DNA of 64,000 nt from Cladorhizidae sp. MBARI D1340-BT2. Its lineage: Eukaryota; Porifera; Demospongiae; Poecilosclerida; Cladorhizidae. This document shows positions 39,606 to 53,500 of the stretch, piece after piece. Position 1 is the first letter of the stretch. Every line of letters starts with the position of its first letter. Below the pieces are notes generated by a model that worked only from the letters and a program-made list of their open reading frames with translations, was not told where the DNA came from and made no database searches. The DNA lies in assembly GCA_028752905.1 (NCBI GenBank), contig JAQNBH010000049.1, forward strand, positions 496,001-560,000, written 5' to 3'. Position numbers and translations under genes: made by a program.

Positions 39606-42600
39606 AGCAAGTTATGGTGATTTGAAGTGGTAAGGTTTGCGATCTTTCCTGGCGTTTTCCAGTTGCCAAAGCGGTGGCCTGCCAGTGAAAAACCACTACA
39701 TTTATTGATAATCTGTTGACATGTTGCAGATAAGGGCCTTCTCTATCAGTTGATAAAATCTGGAACTTTGGTCTTGTTAATTAGGGCAGTTATGAATTGT
39801 ACTCTTACTTGATGCTAAACATGTTAGTTTCGTAGATTATCCACACTTCTCTGAATAGACTTGATGTATAGCTATTAAGATAGGACTCTCTAAGTGCTCT
39901 CTCTTGATACCAAACATCCATATATTCTGCACACTTCACTGTAATGGACTTGCAAGATAGGTATCTCTCAGTGTTCTCTATCTTGAGCTAAACATGTTAG
40001 CTTCATAGATTCTCCACACTTCACTGAATATACTTGATATATAGCTCTAAAGGTAGGCCTCTCTCTGTTCTCTCTCTTGATACCAAACATCCGTATATTC
40101 TGCATACATAGAATCACAAGATAGGTTTCTCTATGTGTTCTCTATCTTGATGCTAAACAGGTTAGCTTCATAGATTCTCCACACTTCACTGTATAAACTT
40201 GATATATAGCTATTAAGATAGGTCTCTCCCTGTGCTCTCTGTTGATATCAAACATCCATAATATTCTGCACACTTCACTGTAATGGACTTGATATGATTC
40301 GAATGATAGGTTTCATTGTGTGTTCTCTATCTTGATATTTGCCCTAATTTGGTCTATATGTTTCTCATTTTCCCCCCAAAAATCTTGTTATTTTGCCGTA
40401 AAGCTCATAACTTTTATACACTTTACCCAAAAAAGATAATTTTTATATCACCGGATAGCCCTTCTAATTATCTGTCTTTTGTACGTGCCAAAATTTTGAG
40501 TACTCTAAGTATTAGCAAGTTATGGTGATTTGAAGTGGTAAGGTTTGCGATCTTTCCTGGCGTTTTCCAGTTGCCAAAGCGGTGGCCTGCCAGTGAAAAA
40601 CCACTACATTTATTGATAATCTGTTGACATGTTGCAGATAAGGGCCTTCTCTATCAGTTGACAAAATCTGGGACTTTGGTCTTGTTAATTAGGGCAGTTA
40701 TGAATTGTACACTTACTTGATGCTAAACATGTTAGCTTCGTAGATTATCCACACTTCACTGAATAGACTTGATGTATAGCTATTAAGATAGGACTCTCTA
40801 AGTGCTCTCTCTTGATACCAAACATCCATATATTCTGCACACTTCACTGTAATGGACTTGCAAGATAGGTATCTCTCAGTGTTCTCTATCTTGAGCTGAA
40901 CATGTTAGCTTCATAGATTCTCCACACTTCACTGAATAGACTTGATATATAGCTCTAAAGGTAGGCCTCTCTCTGTTCTCTCTCTTGATACCAAACATCC
41001 GTATATTCTGCATACATAGAATCACAAGATAGGTTTCTCTATGTGTTCTCTATCTTGATGCTAAACAGGTTAGCTTCATAGATTCTCCACACTTCACTGT
41101 ATAAACTTGATATATAGCTATTAAGATAGGTCTCTCCCTGTGCTCTCTGTTGATATCAAACATCCATAATATTCTGCACACTTCACTGTAATGGACTTGA
41201 TATGATTCGAATGATAGGTTTCATTGTGTGTTCTCTATCTTGATATTTGCCCTAATTTGGTCTATATGTTTCTCATTTCCCCCCCCAAAATCTTGTTATT
41301 TTGCCGTAAAGCTCATAACTGTTCTACACTTTACCCCAAAAAGATAATTTTTATATCACCGGATAGCCCTTCTAGTTATCTGTCTTTTGTACGTGCCAAA
41401 ATTTTGAGTACTCTAAGTATTAGCAAGTTATGGTGATTTGAAGTGGTAAGGTTTGCGATCTTTCCTGGCGTTTTCCAGTTGCCAAAGCGGTGGCCTGCCA
41501 GTGAAAAACCACTACATTTATTGATAATCTGTTGACATGTTGCAGATAAGGGCCTTCTCTATCAGTTGACAAAATCTGGAACTTTGGTCTTGTTAATTAG
41601 GGCAGTTATGAATTGTACTCTTACTTGATGCTAAACATGTTAGTTTCGTAGATTATCCACACTTCTCTGAATAGACTTGATGTATAGCTATTAAGATAGG
41701 ACTCTCTAAGTGCTCTCTCTTGATACCAAACATCCATATATTCTGCACACTTCACTGTAATGGACTTGCAAGATAGGTATCTCTCAGTGTTCTCTATCTT
41801 GAGCTGAACATGTTAGCTTCATAGATTCTCCACACTTCACTGAATAGACTTGATATATAGCTCTAAAGGTAGGCCTCTCTCTGTTCTCTCTCTTGATACC
41901 AAACATCCGTATATTCTGCATACATAGAATCACAAGATAGTTTTCTCTATGTGTTCTCTATCTTGATGCTAAACAGGTTAGCTTCATAGATTCTCCACAC
42001 TTCACTGTATAAACTTGATATATAGCTATTAAGATAGGTCTCTCCCTGTGCTCTCTGTTGATATCAAACATCCATAATATTCTGCACACTTCACTGTAAT
42101 GGACTTGATATGATTCGAATGATAGGTTTCATTGTGTGTTCTCTATCTTGATATTTGCCCTAATTTGGTCTATATGTTTCTCATTTTCCCCCCCAAAATC
42201 TTGTTATTTTGCCGTAAAGCTCATAACTTTTCTACACTTTACCCAAAAAAGATAATTTTTATATCACCGGATAGCCCTTCTAATTATCTGTCTTTTGTAC
42301 GTGCCAAAATTTTGAGTACTCTAAGTATTAGCAAGTTATGGTGATTTGAAGTGGTAAGGTTTGCGATCTTTCCTGGCGTTTTCCAGTTGCCAAAGCGGTG
42401 GCCTGCCAGTGAAAAACCACTACATTTATTGATAATCTGTTGACATGTTGCAGATAAGGGCCTTCTCTATCAGTTGACAAAATCTGGGACTTTGGTCTTG
42501 TTAATTAGGGCAGTTATGAATTGTACTCTTACTTGATGCTAAACATGTTAGCTTCGTAGATTATCCACACTTCACTGAATAGACTTGATGTATAGCTATT

Positions 42601-45053
42601 AAGATAGGACTCTCTAAGTGCTCTCTCTTGATACCAAACATCCATATATTCTGCACACTTCACTGTAATGGACTTACAAGATAGGTATCTCTCAGTGTTC
42701 TCTATCTTGAGCTGAACATGTTAGCTTCATAGATTCTCCACACTTCACTGAATAGACTTGATATATAGCTCTAAAGGTAGGCCTCTCTCTGTTCTCTCTC
42801 TTGATACCAAACATCCGTATATTCTGCATACATAGAATCACAAGATAGGTTTCTCTATGTGTTCTCTATCTTGATGCTAAACAGGTTAGCTTCATAGATT
42901 CTCCACACTTCACTGTATAAACTTGATATATAGCTATTAAGATAGGTCTCTCCCTGTGCTCTCTGTTGATATCAAACATCCATAATATTCTGCACACTTC
43001 ACTGTAATGGACTTGATATGATTCGAATGATAGGTTTCATTGTGTGTTCTCTATCTTGATATTTGCCCTAATTTGGTCTATATGTTTCTCATTTTTCCCC
43101 CCAAAATCTTGTTATTTTGCTGTAAAGCTCATAACTTTTCTACACTTTACCCAAAAAAGATAATATTTATATCACCGGATAGCCCTTCTAATTATCTGTC
43201 TTTTGTACGTACCAAAATTTTGAGTACTCTAAGTATTAGCAAGTTATGGTGATTTGAAGTGGTAAGGTTTGCGATCTTTCCTGGCGTTTTCCAGTTGCCA
43301 AAGCGGTGGCCTGCCAGTGAAAAACCACTACATTTATTGATAATCTGTTGACATGTTGCAGATAAGGGCCTTCTCTATCAGTTGACAAAATCTGGAACTT
43401 TGGTCTTGTTAATTAGGGCAGTTATGAATTGTACTCTTACTTGATGCTAAACATGTTAGTTTCGTAGATTATCCACACTTCTCTGAATAGACTTGATGTA
43501 TAGCTATTAAGATAGGACTCTCTAAGTGCTCTCTCTTGATACCAAACATCCATATATTCTGCACACTTCACTGTAATGGACTTGCAAGATAGGTATCTCT
43601 CAGTGTTCTCTATCTTGAGCTAAACATGTTAGCTTCATAGATTCTCCACACTTCACTGAATAGACTTGATATATAGCTCTAAAGGTAGGCCTCTCTCTGT
43701 TCTCTCTCTTGATACCAAACATCCGTATATTCTGCATACATAGAATCACAAGATAGGTTTCTCTATGTGTTCTCTATCTTGATGCTAAACAGGTTAGCTT
43801 CATAGATTCTCCACACTTCACTGTATAAACTTGATATATAGCTATTAAGATAGGTCTCTCCCTGTGCTCTCTGTTGATATCAAACATCCATAATATTCTG
43901 CACACTTCACTGTAATGGACTTGATATGATTCGAATGATAGGTTTCATTGTGTGTTCTCTATCTTGATATTTGCCCTAATTTGGTCTATATGTTTCTCAT
44001 TTTCCCCCCAAAAATCTTGTTATTTTGCCGTAAAGCTCATAACTTTTCTACACTTTACCCAAAAAAGATAATTTTTATATCACCGGATAGCCCTTCTAAT
44101 TATCTGTCTTTTGTATGTACCAAAATTTTGAGTACTCTAAGTATTAGCAAGTTATGGTGATTTGAAGTGATAAGGTTTGCGATCTTTCCTGGCGTTTTCC
44201 AGTTGCCAAAGCGGTGGCCTGCCAGTGAAAAACCACTACATTTATTGATAATCTGTTGACATGTTGCAGATAAGGGCCTTCTCTATCAGTTGACAAAATC
44301 TGGAACTTTGGTCTTGTTAATTAGGGCAGTTATGAATTGTACTCTTACTTGATGCTAAACATGTTAGTTTCGTAGATTATCCACACTTCTCTGAATAGAC
44401 TTGATGTATAGCTATTAAGATAGGACTCTCTAAGTGCTCTCTCTTGATACCAAACATCCATATATTCTGCACACTTCACTGTAATGGACTTGCAAGATAG
44501 GTATCTCTCAGTGTTCTCTATCTTGAGCTAAACATGTTAGCTTCATAGATTCTCCACACTTCACTGAATAGACTTGATATATAGCTCTAAAGGTAGGCCT
44601 CTCTCTGTTCTCTCTCTTGATACCAAACATCCGTATATTCTGCATACATAGAATCACAAGATAGGTTTCTCTATGTGTTCTCTATCTTGATGCTAAACAG
44701 GTTAGCTTCATAGATTCTCCACACTTCACTGTATAAACTTGATATATAGCTATTAAGATAGGTCTCTCCCTGTGCTCTCTGTTGATATCAAACATCCATA
44801 ATATTCTGCACACTTCACTGTAATGGACTTGATATGATTCGAATGATAGGTTTCATTGTGTGTTCTCTATCTTGATATTTGCCCTAATTTGGTCTATATG
44901 TTTCTCATTTCCCCCCCCAAAATCTTGTTATTTTGCCGTAAAGCTCATAACTTTTATACACTTTACCCAAAAAAGATAATTTTTATATCACCGGATAGCC
45001 CTTCTAATTATCTGTCTTTTGTACGTGCCAAAATTTTGAGTACTCTAAGTATT
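39606..45053 (+). repeat. Units 45-50, six-unit block, copy A of the 18,160-bp pair
   Basis: Markers in order: TTGATAAAATCTGGAAC near 39750 and GAATATACTTG near 40026 (unit 45), CTGTTC/TAGTTATC end (unit 46), AGATAGTTTTCTC near 41935 and GAGCTGAAC on an otherwise four-change haplotype (unit 47), GGACTTACAAG near 42670 (unit 48), TTGTATGTACC near 44111 (unit 49), GAAGTGATAAGG at the start of unit 50. Every one of these recurs 18,160 bp to the right. Small differences from copy B: GCTGTAAAG near 43130 (unit 48), CTTTTCTAC near 44043 (unit 49). Confidence 0.88.
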
Positions 45054-48000
45054 AGCAAGTTATGGTGATTTGAAGTGGTAAGGTTTGCGATCTTTCCTGG
45101 CGTTTTCCAGTTGCCAAAGCGGTGGCCTGCCAGTGAAAAACCACTACATTTATTGATAATCTGTTGACATGTTGCAGATAAGGGCCTTCTCTATCAGTTG
45201 ACAAAATCTGGGACTTTGGTCTTGTTAATTAGGGCAGTTATGAATTGTACACTTACTTGATGCTAAACATGTTAGCTTCGTAGATTATCCACACTTCACT
45301 GAATAGACTTGATGTATAGCTATTAAGATAGGACTCTCTAAGTGCTCTCTCTTGATACCAAACATCCATATATTCTGCACACTTCACTGTAATGGACTTG
45401 CAAGATAGGTATCTCTCAGTGTTCTCTATCTTGAGCTGAACATGTTAGCTTCATAGATTCTCCACACTTCACTGAATAGACTTGATATATAGCTCTAAAG
45501 GTAGGCCTCTCTCTGTTCTCTCTCTTGATACCAAACATCCGTATATTCTGCATACATAGAATCACAAGATAGGTTTCTCTATGTGTTCTCTATCTTGATG
45601 CTAAACAGGTTAGCTTCATAGATTCTCCACACTTCACTGTATAAACTTGATATATAGCTATTAAGATAGGTCTCTCCCTGTGCTCTCTGTTGATATCAAA
45701 CATCCATAACATTCTGCACACTTCACTGTAATGGACTTGATATGATTCGAATGATAGGTTTCATTGTGTGTTCTCTATCTTGATATTTGCCCTAATTTGG
45801 TCTATATGTTTCTCATTTCCCCCCCCAAAATCTTGTTATTTTGCCGTAAAGCTCATAACTGTTCTACACTTTACCCCAAAAAGATAATTTTTATATCACC
45901 GGATAGCCCTTCTAGTTATCTGTCTTTTGTACGTGCCAAAATTTTGAGTACTCTAAGTATTAGCAAGTTATGGTGATTTGAAGTGGTAAGGTTTGCGATC
46001 TTTCCTGGCGTTTTCCAGTTGCCAAAGCGGTGGCCTGCCAGTGAAAAACCACTACATTTATTGATAATCTGTTGACATGTTGCAGATAAGGGCCTTCTCT
46101 ATCAGTTGACAAAATCTGGGACTTTGGTCTTGTTAATTAGGGCAGTTATGAATTGTACTCTTACTTGATGCTAAACATGTTAGCTTCGTAGATTATCCAC
46201 ACTTCACTGAATAGACTTGATGTATAGCTATTAAGATAGGACTCTCTAAGTGCTCTCTCTTGATACCAAACATCCATATATTCTGCACACTTCACTGTAA
46301 TGGACTTGCAAGATAGGTATCTCTCAGTGTTCTCTATCTTGAGCTGAACATGTTAGCTTCATAGATTCTCCACACTTCACTGAATAGACTTGATATATAG
46401 CTCTAAATGTAGGCCTCTCTCTGTTCTCTCTCTTGATACCAAACATCCGTATATTCTGCATACATAGAATCACAAGATAGGTTTCTCTATGTGTTCTCTA
46501 TCTTGATGCTAAACAGGTTAGCTTCATAGATTCTCCACACTTCACTGTATAAACTTGATATATAGCTATTAAGATAGGTCTCTCCCTGTGCTCTCTGTTG
46601 ATATCAAACATCCATAATATTCTGCACACTTCACTGTAATGGACTTGATATGATTCGAATGATAGGTTTCATTGTGTGTTCTCTATCTTGATATTTGCCC
46701 TAATTTGGTCTATATGTTTCTCATTTTTCCCCCCAAAATCTTGTTATTTTGCCGTAAAGCTCATAACTTTTCTACACTTTACCCAAAAAAGATAATTTTT
46801 ATATCACCGGATAGCCCTTCTAATTATCTGTCTTTTGTACGTGCCAAAATTTTGAGTACTCTAAGTATTAGCAAGTTATGGTGATTTGAAGTGGTAAGGT
46901 TTGCGATCTTTCCTGGCGTTTTCCAGTTGCCTTAGCGGTGGCCTGCCAGTGAAAAACCACTACATTTATTGATAATCTGTTGACATGTTGCAGATAAGGG
47001 CCTTCTCTATCAGTTGACAAAATCTGGGACTTTGGTCTTGTTAATTAGGGCAGTTATGAATTGTACTCTTACTTGATGCTAAACATGTTAGCTTCGTAGA
47101 TTATCCACACTTCACTGAATAGACTTGATGTATAGCTATTAAGATAGGACTCTCTAAGTGCTCTCTCTTGATACCAAACATCCATATATTCTGCACACTT
47201 CACTGTAATGGACTTGCAAGATAGGTATCTCTCAGTGTTCTCTATCTTGAGCTGAACATGTTAGCTTCATAGATTCTCCACACTTCACTGAATAGACTTG
47301 ATATATAGCTCTAAAGGTAGGCCTCTCTCTGTTCTCTCTCTTGATACCAAACATCCGTATATTCTGCATACATAGAATCACAAGATAGGTTTCTCTATGT
47401 GTTCTCTATCTTGATGCTAAACAGGTTAGCTTCATAGATTCTCCACACTTCACTGTATAAACTTGATATATAGCTATTAAGATAGGTCTCTCCCTGTGCT
47501 CTCTGTTGATATCAAACATCCATAATATTCTGCACACTTCACTGTAATGGACTTGATATGATTCGAATGATAGGTTTCATTGTGTGTTCTCTATCTTGAT
47601 ATTTGCCCTAATTTGGTCTATATGTTTCTCATTTTCCCCCCAAAAATCTTGTTATTTTGCCGTAAAGCTCATAACATTTATACACTTTACCCCAAAAAGA
47701 TAATTTTTATATCACCGGATAGCCCTTCTAATTATCTGTCTTTTGTACGTGCCAAAATTTTGAGTACTCTAAGTATTAGCAAGTTATGGTGATTTGAAGT
47801 GGTAAGGTTTGCGATCTTTCCTGGCGTTTTCCAGTTGCCAAAGCGGTGGCCTGCCAGTGAAAAACCACTACATTTATTGATAATCTGTTGACATGTTGCA
47901 GATAAGGGCCTTCTCTATCAGTTGACAAAATCTGGGACTTTGGTCTTGTTAATTAGGGCAGTTATGAATTGTACACTTACTTGATGCTAAACATGTTAGC

Positions 48001-50501
48001 TTCGTAGATTATCCACACTTCACTGAATAGACTTGATGTATAGCTATTAAGATAGGACTCTCTAAGTGCTCTCTCTTGATACCAAACATCCATATATTCT
48101 GCACACTTCACTGTAATGGACTTGCAAGATAGGTATCTCTCAGTGTTCTCTATCTTGAGCTGAACATGTTAGCTTCATAGATTCTCCACACTTCACTGAA
48201 TAGACTTGATATATAGCTCTAAAGGTAGGCCTCTCTCTGTTCTCTCTCTTGATACCAAACATCCGTATATTCTGCATACATAGAATCACAAGATAGGTTT
48301 CTCTATGTGTTCTCTATCTTGATGCTAAACAGGTTAGCTTCATAGATTCTCCACACTTCACTGTATAAACTTGATATATAGCTATTAAGATAGGTCTCTC
48401 CCTGTGCTCTCTGTTGATATCAAACATCCATAATATTCTGCACACTTCACTGTAATGGACTTGATATGATTCGAATGATAGGTTTCATTGTGTGTTCTCT
48501 ATCTTGATATTTGCCCTAATTTGGTCTATATGTTTCTCATTTTCCCCCCCAAAATCTTGTTATTTTGCCGTAAAGCTCATAACTGTTCTACACTTTACCC
48601 CAAAAAGATAATTTTTATATCACCGGATAGCCCTTCTAGTTATCTGTCTTTTGTACGTGCCAAAATTTTGAGTACTCTAAGTATTAGCAAGTTATGGTGA
48701 TTTGAAGTGGTAAGGTTTGCGATCTTTCCTGGCGTTTTCCAGTTGCCAAAGCGGTGGCCTGCCAGTGAAAAACCACTACATTTATTGATAATCTGTTGAC
48801 ATGTTGCAGATAAGGGCCTTCTCTATCAGTTGACAAAATCTGGGACTTTGGTCTTGTTAATTAGGGCAGTTATGAATTGTACTCTTACTTGATGCTAAAC
48901 ATGTTAGCTTCGTAGATTATCCACACTTCACTGAATAGACTTGATGTATAGCTATTAAGATAGGACTCTCTAAGTTCTCTCTCTTGATACCAAACATCCA
49001 TATATTCTGCACACTTCACTGTAATGGACTTGCAAGATAGGTATCTCTCAGTGTTCTCTATCTTGAGCTGAACATGTTAGCTTCATAGATTCTCCACACT
49101 TCACTGAATAGACTTGATATATAGCTCTAAAGGTAGGCCTCTCTCTGTTCTCTCTCTTGCTACCAAACATCCGTATATTCTGCATACATAGAATCACAAG
49201 ATAGGTTTCTCTATGTGTTCTCTATCTTGATGCTAAACAGGTTAGCTTCATAGATTCTCCACACTTCACTGTATAAACTTGATATATAGCTATTAAGATA
49301 GGTCTCTCCCGGTGCTCTCTGTTGATATCAAACATCCATAATATTCTGCACACTTCACTGTAATGGACTTGATATGATTCGAATGATAGGTTTCATTGTG
49401 TGTTCTCTATCTTGATATTTGCCCTAATTTGGTCTATATGTTTCTCATTTTCCCCCCCAAAATCTTGTTATTTTGCCGTAAAGCTCATAACTTTTATACA
49501 CTTTACCCAAAAAAGATAATTTTTATATCACCGGATAGCCCTTCTAATTATCTGTCTTTTGTACGTACCAAAATTTTGAGTACTCTAAGTATTAGCAAGT
49601 TATGGTGATTTGAAGTGGTAAGGTTTGCGATCTTTCCTGGCGTTTTCCAGTTGCCAAAGCGGTGGCCTGCCAGTGAAAAACCACTACATTTATTGATAAT
49701 CTGTTGACATGTTGCAGATAAGGGCCTTCTCTATCAGTTGATAAAATCTGGAACTTTGGTCTTGTTAATTAGGGCAGTTATGAATTGTACACTTACTTGA
49801 TGCTAAACATGTTAGCTTCGTAGATTATCCACACTTCACTGAATAGACTTGATGTATAGCTATTAAGATAGGACTCTCTAAGTGCTCTCTCTTGATACCA
49901 AACATCCATATATTCTGCACACTTCACTGTAATGGACTTGCAAGATAGGTATCTCTCAGTGTTCTCTATCTTGAGCTGAACATGTTAGCTTCATAGATTC
50001 TCCACACTTCACTGAATAGACTTGATATATAGCTCTAAAGGTAGGCCTCTCTCTGTTCTCTCTCTTGATACCAAACATCCGTATATTCTGCATACATAGA
50101 ATCACAAGATAGGTTTCTCTATGTGTTCTCTATCTTGATGCTAAACAGGTTAGCTTCATAGATTCTCCACACTTCACTGTATAAACTTGATATATAGCTA
50201 TTAAGATAGGTCTCTCCCTGTGCTCTCTGTTGATATCAAACATCCATAACATTCTGCACACTTCACTGTAATGGACTTGATATGATTCGAATGATAGGTT
50301 TCATTGTGTGTTCTCTATCTTGATATTTGCCCTAATTTGGTCTATATGTTTCTCATTTCCCCCCCCAAAATCTTGTTATTTTGCCGTAAAGCTCATAACT
50401 GTTCTACACTTTACCCCAAAAAGATAATTTTTATATCACCGGATAGCCCTTCTAGTTATCTGTCTTTTGTACGTGCCAAAATTTTGAGTACTCTAAGTAT
50501 T
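45054..50501 (+). repeat. Units 51-56, includes first copy of a second five-unit series
   Basis: Unit 51 has CATAACATTCTG near 45706 and the CTGTTC end. Unit 52 has CTCTAAATGTAGG near 46401. Unit 53 has ATAACATTTATAC near 47671 and a private two-base change, GCCTTAGCGG (46932-46933). Unit 54 is CTGTTC type. Unit 55 has TAAGTTCTCTC near 48971 and TCTTGCTACC near 49157. Unit 56 repeats CATAACATTCTG. The series restarts at +4,540 bp: the CATAAC marker is at 45701 and 50241, the CTCTAAATG marker at 46401 and 50941. The left part of unit 56 is a mosaic: TTGATAAAATCTGGAAC followed by GTACACTTAC and GTTAGCTTCG. Confidence 0.85.
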
Positions 50502-53500
50502 AGCAAGTTATGGTGATTTGAAGTGGTAAGGTTTGCGATCTTTCCTGGCGTTTTCCAGTTGCCAAAGCGGTGGCCTGCCAGTGAAAAACCACTACATTTA
50601 TTGATAATCTGTTGACATGTTGCAGATAAGGGCCTTCTCTATCAGTTGACAAAATCTGGGACTTTGGTCTTGTTAATTAGGGCAGTTATGAATTGTACTC
50701 TTACTTGATGCTAAACATGTTAGCTTCGTAGATTATCCACACTTCACTGAATAGACTTGATGTATAGCTATTAAGATAGGACTCTCTAAGTGCTCTCTCT
50801 TGATACCAAACATCCATATATTCTGCACACTTCACTGTAATGGACTTGCAAGATAGGTATCTCTCAGTGTTCTCTATCTTGAGCTGAACATGTTAGCTTC
50901 ATAGATTCTCCACACTTCACTGAATAGACTTGATATATAGCTCTAAATGTAGGCCTCTCTCTGTTCTCTCTCTTGATACCAAACATCCGTATATTCTGCA
51001 TACATAGAATCACAAGATAGGTTTCTCTATGTGTTCTCTATCTTGATGCTAAACAGGTTAGCTTCATAGATTCTCCACACTTCACTGTATAAACTTGATA
51101 TATAGCTATTAAGATAGGTCTCTCCCTGTGCTCTCTGTTGATATCAAACATCCATAATATTCTGCACACTTCACTGTAATGGACTTGATATGATTCGAAT
51201 GATAGGTTTCATTGTGTGTTCTCTATCTTGATATTTGCCCTAATTTGGTCTATATGTTTCTCATTTTTCCCCCCAAAATCTTGTTATTTTGCCGTAAAGC
51301 TCATAACTTTTCTACACTTTACCCAAAAAAGATAATTTTTATATCACCGGATAGCCCTTCTAATTATCTGTCTTTTGTACGTGCCAAAATTTTGAGTACT
51401 CTAAGTATTAGCAAGTTATGGTGATTTGAAGTGGTAAGGTTTGCGATCTTTCCTGGCGTTTTCCAGTTGCCAAAGCGGTGGCCTGCCAGTGAAAAACCAC
51501 TACATTTATTGATAATCTGTTGACATGTTGCAGATAAGGGCCTTCTCTATCAGTTGACAAAATCTGGGACTTTGGTCTTGTTAATTAGGGCAGTTATGAA
51601 TTGTACTCTTACTTGATGCTAAACATGTTAGCTTCGTAGATTATCCACACTTCACTGAATAGACTTGATGTATAGCTATTAAGATAGGACTCTCTAAGTG
51701 CTCTCTCTTGATACCAAACATCCATATATTCTGCACACTTCACTGTAATGGACTTGCAAGATAGGTATCTCTCAGTGTTCTCTATCTTGAGCTGAACATG
51801 TTAGCTTCATAGATTCTCCACACTTCACTGAATAGACTTGATATATAGCTCTAAAGGTAGGCCTCTCTCTGTTCTCTCTCTTGATACCAAACATCCGTAT
51901 ATTCTGCATACATAGAATCACAAGATAGGTTTCTCTATGTGTTCTCTATCTTGATGCTAAACAGGTTAGCTTCATAGATTCTCCACACTTCACTGTATAA
52001 ACTTGATATATAGCTATTAAGATAGGTCTCTCCCTGTGCTCTCTGTTGATATCAAACATCCATAATATTCTGCACACTTCACTGTAATGGACTTGATATG
52101 ATTCGAATGATAGGTTTCATTGTGTGTTCTCTATCTTGATATTTGCCCTAATTTGGTCTATATGTTTCTCATTTTCCCCCCAAAAATCTTGTTATTTTGC
52201 CGTAAAGCTCATAACATTTATACACTTTACCCCAAAAAGATAATTTTTATATCACCGGATAGCCCTTCTAATTATCTGTCTTTTGTACGTGCCAAAATTT
52301 TGAGTACTCTAAGTATTAGCAAGTTATGCTGATTTGAAGTGGTAAGGTTTGCGATCTTTCCTGGCGTTTTCCAGTTGCCAAAGCGGTGGCCTGCCAGTGA
52401 AAAACCACTACATTTATTGATAATCTGTTCACATGTTGCAGATAAGGGCCTTCTCTATCAGTTGACAAAATCTGGGACTTTGGTCTTGTTAATTAGGGCA
52501 GTTATGAATTGTACACTTACTTGATGCTAAACATGTTAGCTTCGTAGATTATCCACACTTCACTGAATAGACTTGATGTATAGCTATTAAGATAGGACTC
52601 TCTAAGTGCTCTCTCTTGATACCAAACATCCATATATTCTGCACACTTCACTGTAATGGACTTGCAAGATAGGTATCTCTCAGTGTTCTCTATCTTGAGC
52701 TGAACATGTTAGCTTCATAGATTCTCCACACTTCACTGAATAGACTTGATATATAGCTCTAAAGGTAGGCCTCTCTCTGTTCTCTCTCTTGATACCAAAC
52801 ATCCGTATATTCTGCATACATAGAATCACAAGATAGGTTTCTCTATGTGTTCTCTATCTTGATGCTAAACAGGTTAGCTTCATAGATTCTCCACACTTCA
52901 CTGTATAAACTTGATATATAGCTATTAAGATAGGTCTCTCCCTGTGCTCTCTGTTGATATCAAACATCCATAATATTCTGCACACTTCACTGTAATGGAC
53001 TTGATATGATTCGAATGATAGGTTTCATTGTGTGTTCTCTATCTTGATATTTGCCCTAATTTGGTCTATATGTTTCTCATTTTCCCCCCCAAAATCTTGT
53101 TATTTTGCCGTAAAGCTCATAACTGTTCTACACTTTACCCCAAAAAGATAATTTTTATATCACCGGATAGCCCTTCTAGTTATCTGTCTTTTGTACGTGC
53201 CAAAATTTTGAGTACTCTAAGTATTAGCAAGTTATGGTGATTTGAAGTGGTAAGGTTTGCGATCTTTCCTGGCGTTTTCCAGTTGCCAAAGCGGTGGCCT
53301 GCCAGTGAAAAACCACTACATTTATTGATAATCTGTTGACATGTTGCAGATAAGGGCCTTCTCTATCAGTTGACAAAATCTGGGACTTTGGTCTTGTTAA
53401 TTAGGGCAGTTATGAATTGTACTCTTACTTGATGCTAAACATGTTAGCTTCGTAGATTATCCACACTTCACTGAATAGACTTGATGTATAGCTATTAAGA

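Noticed and set aside
52339..52524. A 61-codon open frame unique to unit 59
   Set aside because: It exists only because a private G-to-C change at 52430 turns the TGA present in the other units into TCA. There is no other sign of a gene.
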